11,290 bases of DNA, taken from positions 1-11,290 of the forward strand of contig JAFAWJ010000489.1 of the NCBI GenBank assembly GCA_019242065.1, given 5' to 3'. The notes below the pieces were generated by a model that saw only the letters and a list, made by a program, of their open reading frames with translations, did not search any database and was not told the DNA's origin. Positions 1 to 6,673 of this stretch are shown in pieces (within the stretch, counting starts at the first letter, position 1; each line of letters opens with the position of its first letter). The DNA is from Chloroflexota bacterium. Lineage in GTDB: Bacteria; Chloroflexota; UBA6077; CF-72. The position numbers and the translations under genes were made by a program.

Positions 1-115
1 TGCTCGACCGTGCCCGAGCCGCCACTCGCGGCTAGCACGTACGGGGGGGTCGCCGCGGGAGTGAGCGAAGCGAACGGCGGCGGGGGGCGGCAGCCCCCTG
101 ACCCGTCCGTAGGAC
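1..115. other. Non-coding, GC-rich structured intergenic region
   Basis: I see no convincing gene here. The stretch holds several potential hairpins: a 6-bp stem at 17-22/28-33 with a 5-nt loop, a 6-bp stem at 51-56/77-82 enclosing the sequence gtgagcgaagcgaac, and a strong 8-bp stem at 81-88/93-100 (one G-T pair) with loop ggca. The last two share bases 81-82, so they may be alternatives. No T-run follows any of them. Together with the palindromes at 116-188 this looks like a mosaic of intergenic repeat elements lying beyond the 3' end of the minus-strand operon. That reading is inference from structure alone. Confidence 0.5.
81..100. repeat. GC-rich hairpin, 8-bp stem, ggca loop
   Basis: The inner arms gggggc (83-88) and gccccc (93-98) pair perfectly around a 4-nt loop. 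The pairing extends outward by a G-T pair and a C-G pair. It could act as a transcription terminator or be part of a dispersed repeat, but no T-tract flanks it on either strand. Confidence 0.5.
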
Positions 116-139
116 ACCAGCGGCACATGTGCCGCTGGT
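116..139. repeat. 24-bp perfect palindrome 1 (core CACATGTG)
   Basis: The left arm accagcggcaca is followed immediately by its exact reverse complement, giving 12-bp arms with no spacer; bases 115 and 140 no longer pair. As RNA it would form a stem of about 10 bp capped by CAUG. It directly abuts the next palindrome and belongs to a family with equal length and an ATG-containing core but different arm sequence. Confidence 0.85.
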
Positions 140-163
140 CAGGGTGGCGCATGCGCCACCCTG
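140..163. repeat. 24-bp perfect palindrome 2 (core CGCATGCG)
   Basis: The left arm cagggtggcgca is followed by its exact reverse complement. Pairing stops at 139/164, so it too is exactly 24 bp. It abuts palindrome 1 with no intervening base and is separated from palindrome 3 by one base (164). The arms differ from those of palindrome 1, while the length and the CATG centre are the same. Confidence 0.85.
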
Positions 164-164
164 C

Positions 165-188
165 GGAGTCCGCGTATGCGCGGACTCC
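165..188. repeat. 24-bp near-perfect palindrome 3 (core CGTATGCG)
   Basis: The left arm ggagtccgcgta pairs with 177-188 over all positions except one T-G pair next to the centre (175/178). It lies 14 nt downstream of the stop codon of the 86-residue minus-strand gene, so it is the first array member met by transcripts of that operon. It is nearly identical to the palindrome at 11230-11253. It may serve as a transcription terminator or a 3'-end mRNA stabiliser. No T-tract follows it on the minus strand, so a classical rho-independent terminator is not shown. Confidence 0.85.
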
Positions 189-202
189 CACCAAATTAGA
201 AA

Positions 203-463
203 TCACCGCACTTGTTTGTGTTTGGCGCCGCCACGCCGTAGCGAACTGCTTTCGCTCACCACCGTCGGATTCTGGATGGCGACGATCGACCAGCGCGCGT
301 CGCCGACCAGCACCAGCGTGCGCGTGGCGTCGACCACGGCGGCAGACTCGGACACCTGCAGTTCGGCCAGGAGCGCCGCAACAGCCGCCTGGCGCGTTGC
401 GGCGTCGAACTGAAACTCACGTCCCGTCCGCCGTCCACCAACGACTTCGATCGCCTTGAACAT
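203..463 (-). CDS. Hypothetical protein, 86 aa
   Basis: I do not recognise this family. The frame runs from an ATG at 463 to a TGA at 203. The ATG lies 3 nt after the stop codon of the upstream MDR gene, and the bases TAAGG spanning that stop may give weak ribosome contact. The protein starts MFKAIEVVGG, continues with an Ala-rich stretch likely to be helical (about residues 21-36), then a hydrophobic segment around TLVLVGDARWSIVAI (about 49-63), and ends in a basic, Gly/Lys/Arg-rich tail. It has no signal peptide, no obvious transmembrane helix and no Cys. Its place as last gene of a tightly packed operon supports reality; the short length and lack of homology that I can name limit confidence. 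A small cytoplasmic accessory protein is one possibility, but no function can be assigned. Confidence 0.6.
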   Translation of the reverse strand: MFKAIEVVGGRRTGREFQFDAATRQAAVAALLAELQVSESAAVVDATRTLVLVGDARWSIVAIQNPTVVSESSSLRRGGAKHKQVR

Positions 464-466
464 GCC

Positions 467-1402
467 TTAGAAGACGATCACCAGTCGGCCGCGCACCCCG
501 CCGGCCTGGAGCTTCTGTTGGGCGACTCCCGCCGACGACGGCGGAAATGTCTCGGCCACGCGCAGCGTGAGCTTGCCCGTGGCCACCAGGTCCGCCAGTC
601 CCTGCAGCGCCGCCTGATTCTGGGCGTAGTCGCTGACGCGCACCTGGTGGACGCGAATGCCACGCTCGGGCTCGCCGTCAAACGCGCGCACGCAGGCGAT
701 CTGGCCGCCATCGCGGACGCACGCCAGCAACGGCCGACCGATGACCGCCGCGTCCAGCACGGCATCCACGCCCTGGGGCGCGATGCGATGCACGGCCGCG
801 GCCAAGTCCGCGTCGCGAGCGACGAAGTCCTGCGCCCCCAGTCCGCGCACCAGCGCCTCGTCGCCCGCGGCAGACACGCCGATCACGCGTAGGCCTTCGG
901 CGGCGCCCAACTGGACGCCGTAGCCGCCGACCGCGCCGGCCGCGCCGGTGACCAGCAGCGTCTGGCCTCGGGACAGCCCGAGCAGGTCCAGCGCCCGCCG
1001 CGTGGTCAGCCCGTTCATGGGCAAGGTCGCGGCCTGTTCCAGACTCACGCCCTCGGGGACGCGTGCCAGCGAGTCCGACGGGACGACCGCGTACTCGGCT
1101 TGCGCGCCGCGCCCGGTGCGCGTTGGTACCGAAATACCCAGCACCCGCTCGCCGACCTGCCAGCGACTGCCAGCGCCCGCGGCGTCGACGGTGCCGGCCA
1201 GTTCCATGCCTGCCACGTACGGCGCGGGCAGCTTCTGTAGCTCGGCCGCCCGACCACCAGACCGCATGCCGATATCCGTGGGATTGACCGTCGCGGCGGC
1301 GACGTGGACGCGCACCTCGCCGGCGCCGGGCTCCGGTACCGGCAGATCCGCGACCTCGAGGACATCCGGTCCGCCGAATCGTGAGAACGCGACTGCTTTC
1401 AT
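467..1402 (-). CDS. Zinc-independent MDR oxidoreductase, NADPH:quinone reductase-like
   Basis: A 311-residue medium-chain dehydrogenase/reductase of the quinone oxidoreductase type, a cytoplasmic enzyme expected to reduce quinones or activated enones with NADPH. The N-terminal GroES-like domain (about 1-120) starts MKAVAFSRFGGPDVL and carries the VNPTDIGMRSG segment at 39-49. The Rossmann fold follows, with the nucleotide loop GAAGAVGG at 153-160. The Cys ligands for catalytic and structural zinc found in alcohol dehydrogenases are absent, as in quinone and enoyl reductases. The start is chosen at 1402 because GGAGG precedes it at ideal spacing and because the ATG overlaps the TGA of the Mo large subunit as ATGA, which implies translational coupling. 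An in-frame extension to 1474 would run into that gene and adds no conserved sequence. In this operon it may process an unsaturated or quinoid product of the Mo hydroxylase (inference). Confidence 0.95.
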   Translation of the reverse strand: MKAVAFSRFGGPDVLEVADLPVPEPGAGEVRVHVAAATVNPTDIGMRSGGRAAELQKLPAPYVAGMELAGTVDAAGAGSRWQVGERVLGISVPTRTGRGAQAEYAVVPSDSLARVPEGVSLEQAATLPMNGLTTRRALDLLGLSRGQTLLVTGAAGAVGGYGVQLGAAEGLRVIGVSAAGDEALVRGLGAQDFVARDADLAAAVHRIAPQGVDAVLDAAVIGRPLLACVRDGGQIACVRAFDGEPERGIRVHQVRVSDYAQNQAALQGLADLVATGKLTLRVAETFPPSSAGVAQQKLQAGGVRGRLVIVF

Positions 1403-3666
1403 TGTCCACCTCCGTGGAGGGTTTCCAGAATGCGCTCCGCCGTCATAGGAATCAGCGTGACGCGCGCGCAGCACGCCGCGGCCACGGCGTTGGCAACCGC
1501 TGGCGCGACGCTCGTGTTGGTCAGCTCACCGGCGGCCTTGCCGCCCAGCGGACCGGGTCCGTCGGTCGGATCGTGGATGAGCACGGTCCTGAACGGTGGC
1601 GTATCCATCTGACACGGCAGCTTGTAGTCGCCCAGCGAGGGTGTGGTGATGCGACCCTCTTCGACACTCAAGTCTTCCATGAGCGCGGCGCCGATGCCGA
1701 ACATCAAACCGCCGTCAAGCTGTCCCTGGTGTGCGACGGGGTTGATGATGGTGCCGACGTCGGCCACCAGGAGCACGTTGTCGATGGCGACGCTGCCGGT
1801 TTCGCGGTCGACCGCCGTCTGCACGACGTAGCCCGCGAACTCGAACTCGCCGGGTTCGCCGGCCTTGTGGGTGCCGTCGTAGTCGCCGCGGACCTCGACT
1901 GGTGGACCCTTGGCGATCTGAGCGGCGACCTCGTCAAAAGGTGCGACGAGATCGCCGACCACGAAGCGATCGTCCTCCAGACGGACCTCGCCGGCGGGCC
2001 AGCCCATGGCTTCGGCGGCGAGCTCCTCCAAGCGGGATTTCATCTCGGTGGCGCCGGCCTGTGCGGCGCGACCGAGGATGTGGGTGGTGCGCTGGCCGCC
2101 CACGCCCGGGTCCGGCGCCGGCCCGGAGGTATCCGCGTGCCGAATCATCACCCGCCGCGGATCCACCGACAGCACCGCCGCCGCGACGCGTCGCAACACC
2201 GTGTATGCCCCACCGCCCTGATCCGCGACGCCGGTGATGACCTCCACTTCGCCACCTTCGAGCAGGCGCATGACGACCGCCGTGGCTCCGGCGCCGATGT
2301 GCCGCACGCCCAGCGACACGCCACGACCGTGGCCCTCCGGCAACGGTGTGTGCCAGCTGGATTCGCGTTCGAGCGCATCCAGCACCTCGACCGCCCGCGC
2401 CCGATGCACCCGCTCGCCGGTCACGCTCGGCTCGCCGTCCCGCAAGGCGTTGCGGCGGCGCAATTCGATCGGGTCGATACCGAGTGCCTGGGCAATCATG
2501 TCGACGTGGGATTCACTGGCGAACATCGACTGCGGATCGCCAGGTGCGCGCATCGAGCCGCCCGGAATGCTGTTGGTGTACACCGCTTTGGCTTCGAGGC
2601 GCGTCACCGGTACGTGGTAAGCGGTCAGCGTGTTGTGTGCCGGTACCACCAGTGCGGGACTGACCTTGCCGGCCGCGTACGCACCGCCGTCGATGATCGC
2701 TTCAGACTCGTGCGCCAGGAATTTCCCGTCGCGACTGACGGCCGTCCGCAGTCGCATGATGGCCGAATGCCGCGAGTTACTGGCCTGCAGCTCGTCGACA
2801 TACGCCATCACCGCTTTGATGGGTCGGCCGGTGGCGCGCGCCAGAAAGTAGCACGTGAACTCGTCGATCGACAGGCCCTTGCCGCCGAAGTCGCCACCGA
2901 TGAAGGTGGTGTCGATCACGATCTGGGACTCCGGTAGATCGAGCGCGGTGGCGAGCTGCTGACGGACGGCGGCCGGCGATTTGTTGGTGTTGATGACGCG
3001 GACGCGATCCTCGTCGTCGATCCACACGATGCACGCGCGCGGCTCGAGAAAACCCTGAAATTCGCGAGCGGTGGCAAACGTGTGCTCGAACACGTGGTCG
3101 GCGCGTTGAAAGGCCGCTTCGAGCGTCTCGCCGGTTTCTGATTTCTCGACGATCGAATAGCCGTGCATGTTCGGATGCGAGGTGCGCGGCCGTTTCCCGC
3201 CCGAGAGTACTTTGTACGCGTCGATGTCCGGGTGCAGGACGGGTGCGTCGGCGTCGAGTGCGTTGTCGAGGGTAACCAGCGGCAGGTCCTCGTACTCGAC
3301 CTGTACGCGCGCGGCGGCTTCCTCGGCGATCTCGCGAGACTCGGCGGCCACCGCGGCGACGCGGTCGCCCACGATGCGCACGCGGTCACGCGCGAGGGCC
3401 GGCCAGTCCAGCAGCCGCCGACCCAGGCACACGTCGCCGATGTCCGCCCCGGTGAGCACGGCGTGCACACCAGGCATCTCGCGGGCGGCTGACGTGTCGA
3501 CGGATACGATGCGCGCGTGCGGCCGATCGCTGCGCGTATAGGCGAGCCACAACATACCTGGCAGGCTGAGGTCGGCCGTGTACTGGGCGGCACCGGTCAC
3601 TTTGAGCGGACCTTCGACGCGGTACTCGGGTTCGCGTAAGAGTGCCGGGGGATCCATGACCTGCAT
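1399..3666 (-). CDS. Mo hydroxylase large (molybdopterin) subunit, xanthine dehydrogenase family
   Basis: A 755-residue catalytic subunit of the xanthine dehydrogenase/CoxL superfamily, which hydroxylates carbon with water-derived oxygen at a molybdenum-cytosine-dinucleotide centre. Visible marks: an N-terminal hammerhead domain (VEGPLKVTGAAQYTADLSLPG, in pieces over residues 17-37), GGDFGGKG at 257-264, SMRAPGDPQ at 371-379 with the conserved Arg373, DQGGGAYT at 482-489, and the C-terminal GGKAAGE with the presumed catalytic base Glu714. The CO dehydrogenase loop AYxCSFR is absent (Gly370 where Cys would be). Where most relatives have a STQxP motif this protein has TNKSP, placing Lys229 at the usual Gln. 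The ATG at 3666 overlaps the small subunit's TGA by one base (TGATG); an ATG at 3657 is an alternative. Upstream open frame to 4035 is only the small-subunit gene read out of frame. Substrate unknown. Confidence 0.95.
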   Translation of the reverse strand: MQVMDPPALLREPEYRVEGPLKVTGAAQYTADLSLPGMLWLAYTRSDRPHARIVSVDTSAAREMPGVHAVLTGADIGDVCLGRRLLDWPALARDRVRIVGDRVAAVAAESREIAEEAAARVQVEYEDLPLVTLDNALDADAPVLHPDIDAYKVLSGGKRPRTSHPNMHGYSIVEKSETGETLEAAFQRADHVFEHTFATAREFQGFLEPRACIVWIDDEDRVRVINTNKSPAAVRQQLATALDLPESQIVIDTTFIGGDFGGKGLSIDEFTCYFLARATGRPIKAVMAYVDELQASNSRHSAIMRLRTAVSRDGKFLAHESEAIIDGGAYAAGKVSPALVVPAHNTLTAYHVPVTRLEAKAVYTNSIPGGSMRAPGDPQSMFASESHVDMIAQALGIDPIELRRRNALRDGEPSVTGERVHRARAVEVLDALERESSWHTPLPEGHGRGVSLGVRHIGAGATAVVMRLLEGGEVEVITGVADQGGGAYTVLRRVAAAVLSVDPRRVMIRHADTSGPAPDPGVGGQRTTHILGRAAQAGATEMKSRLEELAAEAMGWPAGEVRLEDDRFVVGDLVAPFDEVAAQIAKGPPVEVRGDYDGTHKAGEPGEFEFAGYVVQTAVDRETGSVAIDNVLLVADVGTIINPVAHQGQLDGGLMFGIGAALMEDLSVEEGRITTPSLGDYKLPCQMDTPPFRTVLIHDPTDGPGPLGGKAAGELTNTSVAPAVANAVAAACCARVTLIPMTAERILETLHGGGQ

Positions 3667-4172
3667 CAGCGGAGACCCACCGCCTCGCGCGGCACCGCTC
3701 GCGGGCCGGCCTCGGCCGCGGCCTGGATACTTTCGACGATCTTGTAATAGCCGGTGCAACGGCACAGGTTGCCCATCATCCAGTGTTTGATCTCGTCGGT
3801 GGTGGGGTGTGGGGTTTCCTGGAGCAGTGCCGTGGCGGCGATGATCTGGCCCGGTGTGCAGATACCGCACTGGAAGCCACCGTGGCGGATAAAGGCGTCC
3901 TGTAGCGAGGTCAGGTGTTCGTCGTCCGGCGCCAGGCCTTCGATGGTGATGATGCTGGCGCCGTCGACGAACACGGCCGGTAACAAGCAGGCGCTCATGA
4001 CCTCGCCGTCGACCAGGACGCTGCAGGCGCCGCATACGCCGACGCTGCAGCCCTCTTTGGTACCGGTCAGACCCAGGTCGTCGCGCAGCAGGTCGATCAG
4101 GCGGCGATTGGCGCGGACGGAGACTTCGCGCGCGCCGCCGTTCAGGGCAAAGCGCAGGACGTGGTCGGTCAC
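3666..4172 (-). CDS. Mo hydroxylase small subunit, two [2Fe-2S] clusters (CoxS-like)
   Basis: A 168-residue electron-transfer subunit typical in length for the CoxS/XdhC-type Fe-S partner. The N-terminal plant-ferredoxin domain has Cys42, Cys47, Cys50 and Cys62 (CSVGVCGAC then Cys62). The C-terminal helical [2Fe-2S]-binding domain has Cys102 and Cys105 (GFQCGICTPG) and Cys137 and Cys139 (GNLCRCTGYY). All eight ligands are present, so both clusters should form. The start must be the GTG at 4172: the in-frame stretch back to the previous stop at 4206 has no other start-type codon. There is no clear Shine-Dalgarno sequence. The gene sits 33 nt after the PPOX gene and overlaps the large-subunit gene by one base, so the two subunits are co-translated. 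No FAD subunit accompanies them, so the electron acceptor is open. Confidence 0.97.
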   Translation of the reverse strand: MTDHVLRFALNGGAREVSVRANRRLIDLLRDDLGLTGTKEGCSVGVCGACSVLVDGEVMSACLLPAVFVDGASIITIEGLAPDDEHLTSLQDAFIRHGGFQCGICTPGQIIAATALLQETPHPTTDEIKHWMMGNLCRCTGYYKIVESIQAAAEAGPRAVPREAVGLR

Positions 4173-4205
4173 TTGACTATCGTACGAGCGGACCCGGACG
4201 AATTC

Positions 4206-4640
4206 TCAGATTTCCAGGGGAGCTCCGGCGAGATCCTCTGCGCGTTCAACCTCGATGAGCACGCCGTAGCCTTTTTTGTCGGGATCGTTATTTTTCTCGG
4301 GCTGGATCAGCCGCTCCCAGATCTCGTCGTAGATCGGGCCCGATCGGTAAATTTTTGCCGTCCCGTAGAAGCGGGCGATGCCGCCTCGCGGCAGCACGCC
4401 TGACTGCCGCAGTTCGGGCTTGCGGAAGAACACGGTGACTTTGGAACCGTCGGTCATGCTGCCTGAGGTACTGCCACGTCCGCGTTCCCAGGTGGCGAAA
4501 TGCTCGTCGTCGAATACCATCGTGCTGCCGCGCGGGGTGATCTGGGCGAAGCCATCAGGCAGAACGCTGCCAATCAGACACGTGTTGCTCGGGAACGCGC
4601 TATTGATGTGCTCTTGCAGGACCTTGGGTATGCTGGCCAT
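4206..4640 (-). CDS. PPOX-class FMN-binding split-barrel protein
   Basis: A 144-residue protein of the pyridoxamine 5'-phosphate oxidase-like split-barrel superfamily, whose members bind FMN, F420 or heme and usually act as small cytoplasmic flavoenzymes. Matching features are the N-terminal helix MASIPKVLQEHI, the two-strand segment with ITPRGS at 34-39, the VTVFF strand at 68-72, and the C-terminal RFYGTAKIYRSG at 90-101 followed by an amphipathic helix (YDEIWERL). The start at 4640 gives the standard family N-terminus. An open frame to 4778 would run across the divergent glycosidase start and adds a low-complexity Pro/Arg stretch, so I rejected it. It is the first gene of the operon. Because no FAD subunit is encoded next to the Mo hydroxylase, this flavoprotein may be its redox partner, but that is speculation. 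Cofactor and substrate cannot be read from the sequence. Confidence 0.85.
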   Translation of the reverse strand: MASIPKVLQEHINSAFPSNTCLIGSVLPDGFAQITPRGSTMVFDDEHFATWERGRGSTSGSMTDGSKVTVFFRKPELRQSGVLPRGGIARFYGTAKIYRSGPIYDEIWERLIQPEKNNDPDKKGYGVLIEVERAEDLAGAPLEI

Positions 4641-4711
4641 GAGATCTGCAGGTATTGAACACGATCGAGCCACACCAACGCGGGTACAGGCCAGGTACCC
4701 TGCGATGGTCA
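4641..4711. promoter_or_regulatory. Divergent promoter spacer with inverted repeat
   Basis: This 71-bp spacer must hold the promoters of both the minus-strand operon and the plus-strand glycosidase. It carries a perfect inverted repeat, gggtac (4682-4687) and gtaccc (4695-4700) around 7 nt, placed 12 nt before the glycosidase ATG: a candidate operator. A TTGAAC at 4655-4660 resembles a -35 box for the plus strand, but I find no convincing -10 partner. For the minus strand, TTGGTG with AATACC 16 nt further on is only a weak match. No regulator gene is in the window. Confidence 0.35.
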
Positions 4712-6661
4712 ATGTCGCGTCTTCTCGTGGTTTTCGCCGTGGCGGCGGCTGGGCTGGTGCTGCTGGCCCCCCTGGCACTGGCCGATCCCACGACCGGTAC
4801 CACCGATACGACCAGGACGCCCGCGCCGACCTCGCGCGTCTCGGCCACCGACCCGCTCAACGGCGGTTTCCTGGTGCTCAACATGCACGGCATGCTGTTT
4901 CATCCGCAGACCAGCGACATCGGCGAGGACCTGAACTACGCGCGCTGGCTGGGTGGCGGCATCGTGCGCGTCTTTGCCACCGACAGCAGTGGCACCCACA
5001 AATGGGACGGGACGCGGGTAGGGTCGCGCATTGCCGAGATCGCGCCGATGTTGCGGGCGGCCCATCTGCGCCTGATCGTGGCGCTGGTCAATAACCACGC
5101 GGCCGTCCCCGGCGAGTCGCCGGACAGCATCGGCTGGATGGACAACTACATCCAGTTGCTGCTGCCGTTCTATACGACCAACTGGCGCAACGCCTATTAC
5201 GGCTTCGTGCACGACCTGATCTCCACCGTCGAGAGCAACAACGACCAGGACGTGATCTATGCCTGGGAGCTTGGCAACGAGCTGCACACCCCGCGGCAGC
5301 CCGAAGCGCTGATTCCCTTCATCTCGCAAGACGCGGCCTACGTACGCCAGCTTGATCCGGTGACGCCGATCTTCCCGGGCACCATGGGTGCCAATCACGT
5401 CGAGCCGGGTCAACCGAATTCGCAGATCGCCCGCTGGCTGTACTGTCAGGCGCCCGTGGACGCCTACACCCTCCACGCGTACGACTGGGTGAGCCGCCAG
5501 CGGCCGGGCGACATGCCGATCGATTGGGATCTCGACAATATCGTCTCCCAGCCGTGCGACACGGGCCGCCAGTTGCCGGTGCTTGTCGAGGAGCTGGGCA
5601 CCTCACGTGCGCTGCCGGGCGTGTACACGGCCGACGACGAGGCCGACCGACTCCAGCAGGAGGAGCGCCAGATCGCGTTCGTCCGCAGCTTTCCGCAAGT
5701 GGTCGGTTGGGGCGTGTGGAACGCCGAGAGTCCGCGTCTGCTGGATCGCACGTTTGTGGATACGCGCCGGGGTCTGACGTCATACGGCTCGAACCAGCAG
5801 GGGGGTGGCTCCTGTTACGATCCGCGCCCGGACCCGGTCCCCGGTGTGCGCTGCCAGCTGGAACAGGTGCTGCGGGGGTCGCGCTTCGTCCGCGTCGCCG
5901 CGACCAGCACGTGGACCGCGGGTGCTGGCAACACCAATCCAGATCCGGTTCGCGGCCAGGTTGATCCGCTGTCTGGCGGCGACATGGGCGCGAGCACGCT
6001 GAGCTTCAGTGGCTGGCTGGTCGATCCGGATGCCAGCGGTTCGACTGGCATCGACGGCCTCGACGTGTACGCCGGGAGTGATCCGACCAGCGCTCCGTGG
6101 TTGGCCGGGGCGCAGCTCGGGATGACACGCTCGGATCCGGCGACGATTGTGGCCAATCCCGATTGGGCACAGCCCGGTTTTTCGATCAGCCTCCCGTTGG
6201 CGGGGTTTGCACCCGGACCGAACACACTGACGCTGGCGGCTCGCACGCACGATCATGGCACGTGGCTAAGCAACCTGAGTGTGGTCGTTCCCAGTCTGGG
6301 TCCGATTGCGCCACCGGTGGTGATCGCCGCGCCAGTGCCAACCCCGACGGCCATACCGCTGGTGCCAACCTTGCGCGCCGAAGTGGAGTCGCCGCAGCCG
6401 AATGACCAGGTGAGCCGCAGTTTCGTGGTACAGGTGCTCGCGCAAGGCGCGGACTACGTCGACGTCTATCTGGAGCCAGACCGTGACCTGGGCGGCCGGC
6501 TGGTCGGTTCGGCGCTGGTGCCGTCCGAAACCACGTCGAGCGACCCGGTCAAGATCCTGGTCACGGCGCCGGTCGACGGTCACACGCTGTACGTGCACGT
6601 GGGATCGTCGGCTTCCGGCCAGCAGCAGGTCTTCAGCGTGCCGGTGGTCGTTCGTTCGTAA
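4712..6661 (+). CDS. Secreted GH5-like (clan GH-A) glycoside hydrolase with C-terminal beta-sandwich modules
   Basis: A 649-residue exported protein. Residues 1-24 form a Sec signal peptide (Arg3, hydrophobic core, cleavage after ALA). A Thr/Pro-rich linker leads to a TIM-barrel-like cellulase/mannanase-type domain (about 48-365). WELGNE ends in the presumed acid/base Glu190, HAYDW gives His255 and Tyr257, VLVEELG gives the presumed nucleophile Glu294, and GWGVWN (332-337) fits the substrate-platform Trp of GH5. Next comes a beta-rich module (about 411-528, with LSFSGWLVDPDA and GIDGLDVYAG), a VPTPTAIPLVPT linker, and an Ig-like C-terminal module (about 556-649). It probably cleaves an extracellular beta-linked polysaccharide; GH5 against other GH-A families is not settled. 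I chose the ATG at 4712 because it puts the signal peptide at the N-terminus; the upstream ATG at 4655 adds an unconserved 19 residues. It stands alone between two minus-strand oxidoreductase clusters. Confidence 0.85.
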   Translation: MSRLLVVFAVAAAGLVLLAPLALADPTTGTTDTTRTPAPTSRVSATDPLNGGFLVLNMHGMLFHPQTSDIGEDLNYARWLGGGIVRVFATDSSGTHKWDGTRVGSRIAEIAPMLRAAHLRLIVALVNNHAAVPGESPDSIGWMDNYIQLLLPFYTTNWRNAYYGFVHDLISTVESNNDQDVIYAWELGNELHTPRQPEALIPFISQDAAYVRQLDPVTPIFPGTMGANHVEPGQPNSQIARWLYCQAPVDAYTLHAYDWVSRQRPGDMPIDWDLDNIVSQPCDTGRQLPVLVEELGTSRALPGVYTADDEADRLQQEERQIAFVRSFPQVVGWGVWNAESPRLLDRTFVDTRRGLTSYGSNQQGGGSCYDPRPDPVPGVRCQLEQVLRGSRFVRVAATSTWTAGAGNTNPDPVRGQVDPLSGGDMGASTLSFSGWLVDPDASGSTGIDGLDVYAGSDPTSAPWLAGAQLGMTRSDPATIVANPDWAQPGFSISLPLAGFAPGPNTLTLAARTHDHGTWLSNLSVVVPSLGPIAPPVVIAAPVPTPTAIPLVPTLRAEVESPQPNDQVSRSFVVQVLAQGADYVDVYLEPDRDLGGRLVGSALVPSETTSSDPVKILVTAPVDGHTLYVHVGSSASGQQQVFSVPVVVRS

Positions 6662-6673
6662 CGGACTTTTGAA

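Noticed and set aside
3..35. C-terminal end of a plus-strand gene (LDRARAATRG then TAG)
   Set aside because: The frame is plausible as the tail of a helical protein, but ten residues without any motif cannot support a gene.
116..188. CRISPR array
   Set aside because: The units are palindromes with different sequence and no spacers, not identical repeats with unique spacers. No cas genes are present.
10..459. A 149-codon plus-strand open frame at the left end
   Set aside because: It reads through all three palindromes and is antisense to the 86-residue gene; composition is Arg/Pro-rich and motif-free.
1381..2937. A 518-codon plus-strand open frame
   Set aside because: It lies antisense to the Mo large subunit, whose translation has clear family motifs. 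High GC content keeps the opposite strand open; the frame has low-complexity composition and no domain.
3667..4035. In-frame N-terminal extension of the first Mo large subunit
   Set aside because: It is the Fe-S small-subunit gene read in another frame: Arg/His/Pro-rich with no family similarity. The TGATG overlap gives a natural start at 3666.
4173..4208. Read-through fusion of the PPOX protein and the Fe-S subunit, which share a frame separated by one TGA
   Set aside because: The PPOX protein ends at its normal family length and the Fe-S protein begins with its normal N-terminus at a GTG. The shared frame looks like chance.
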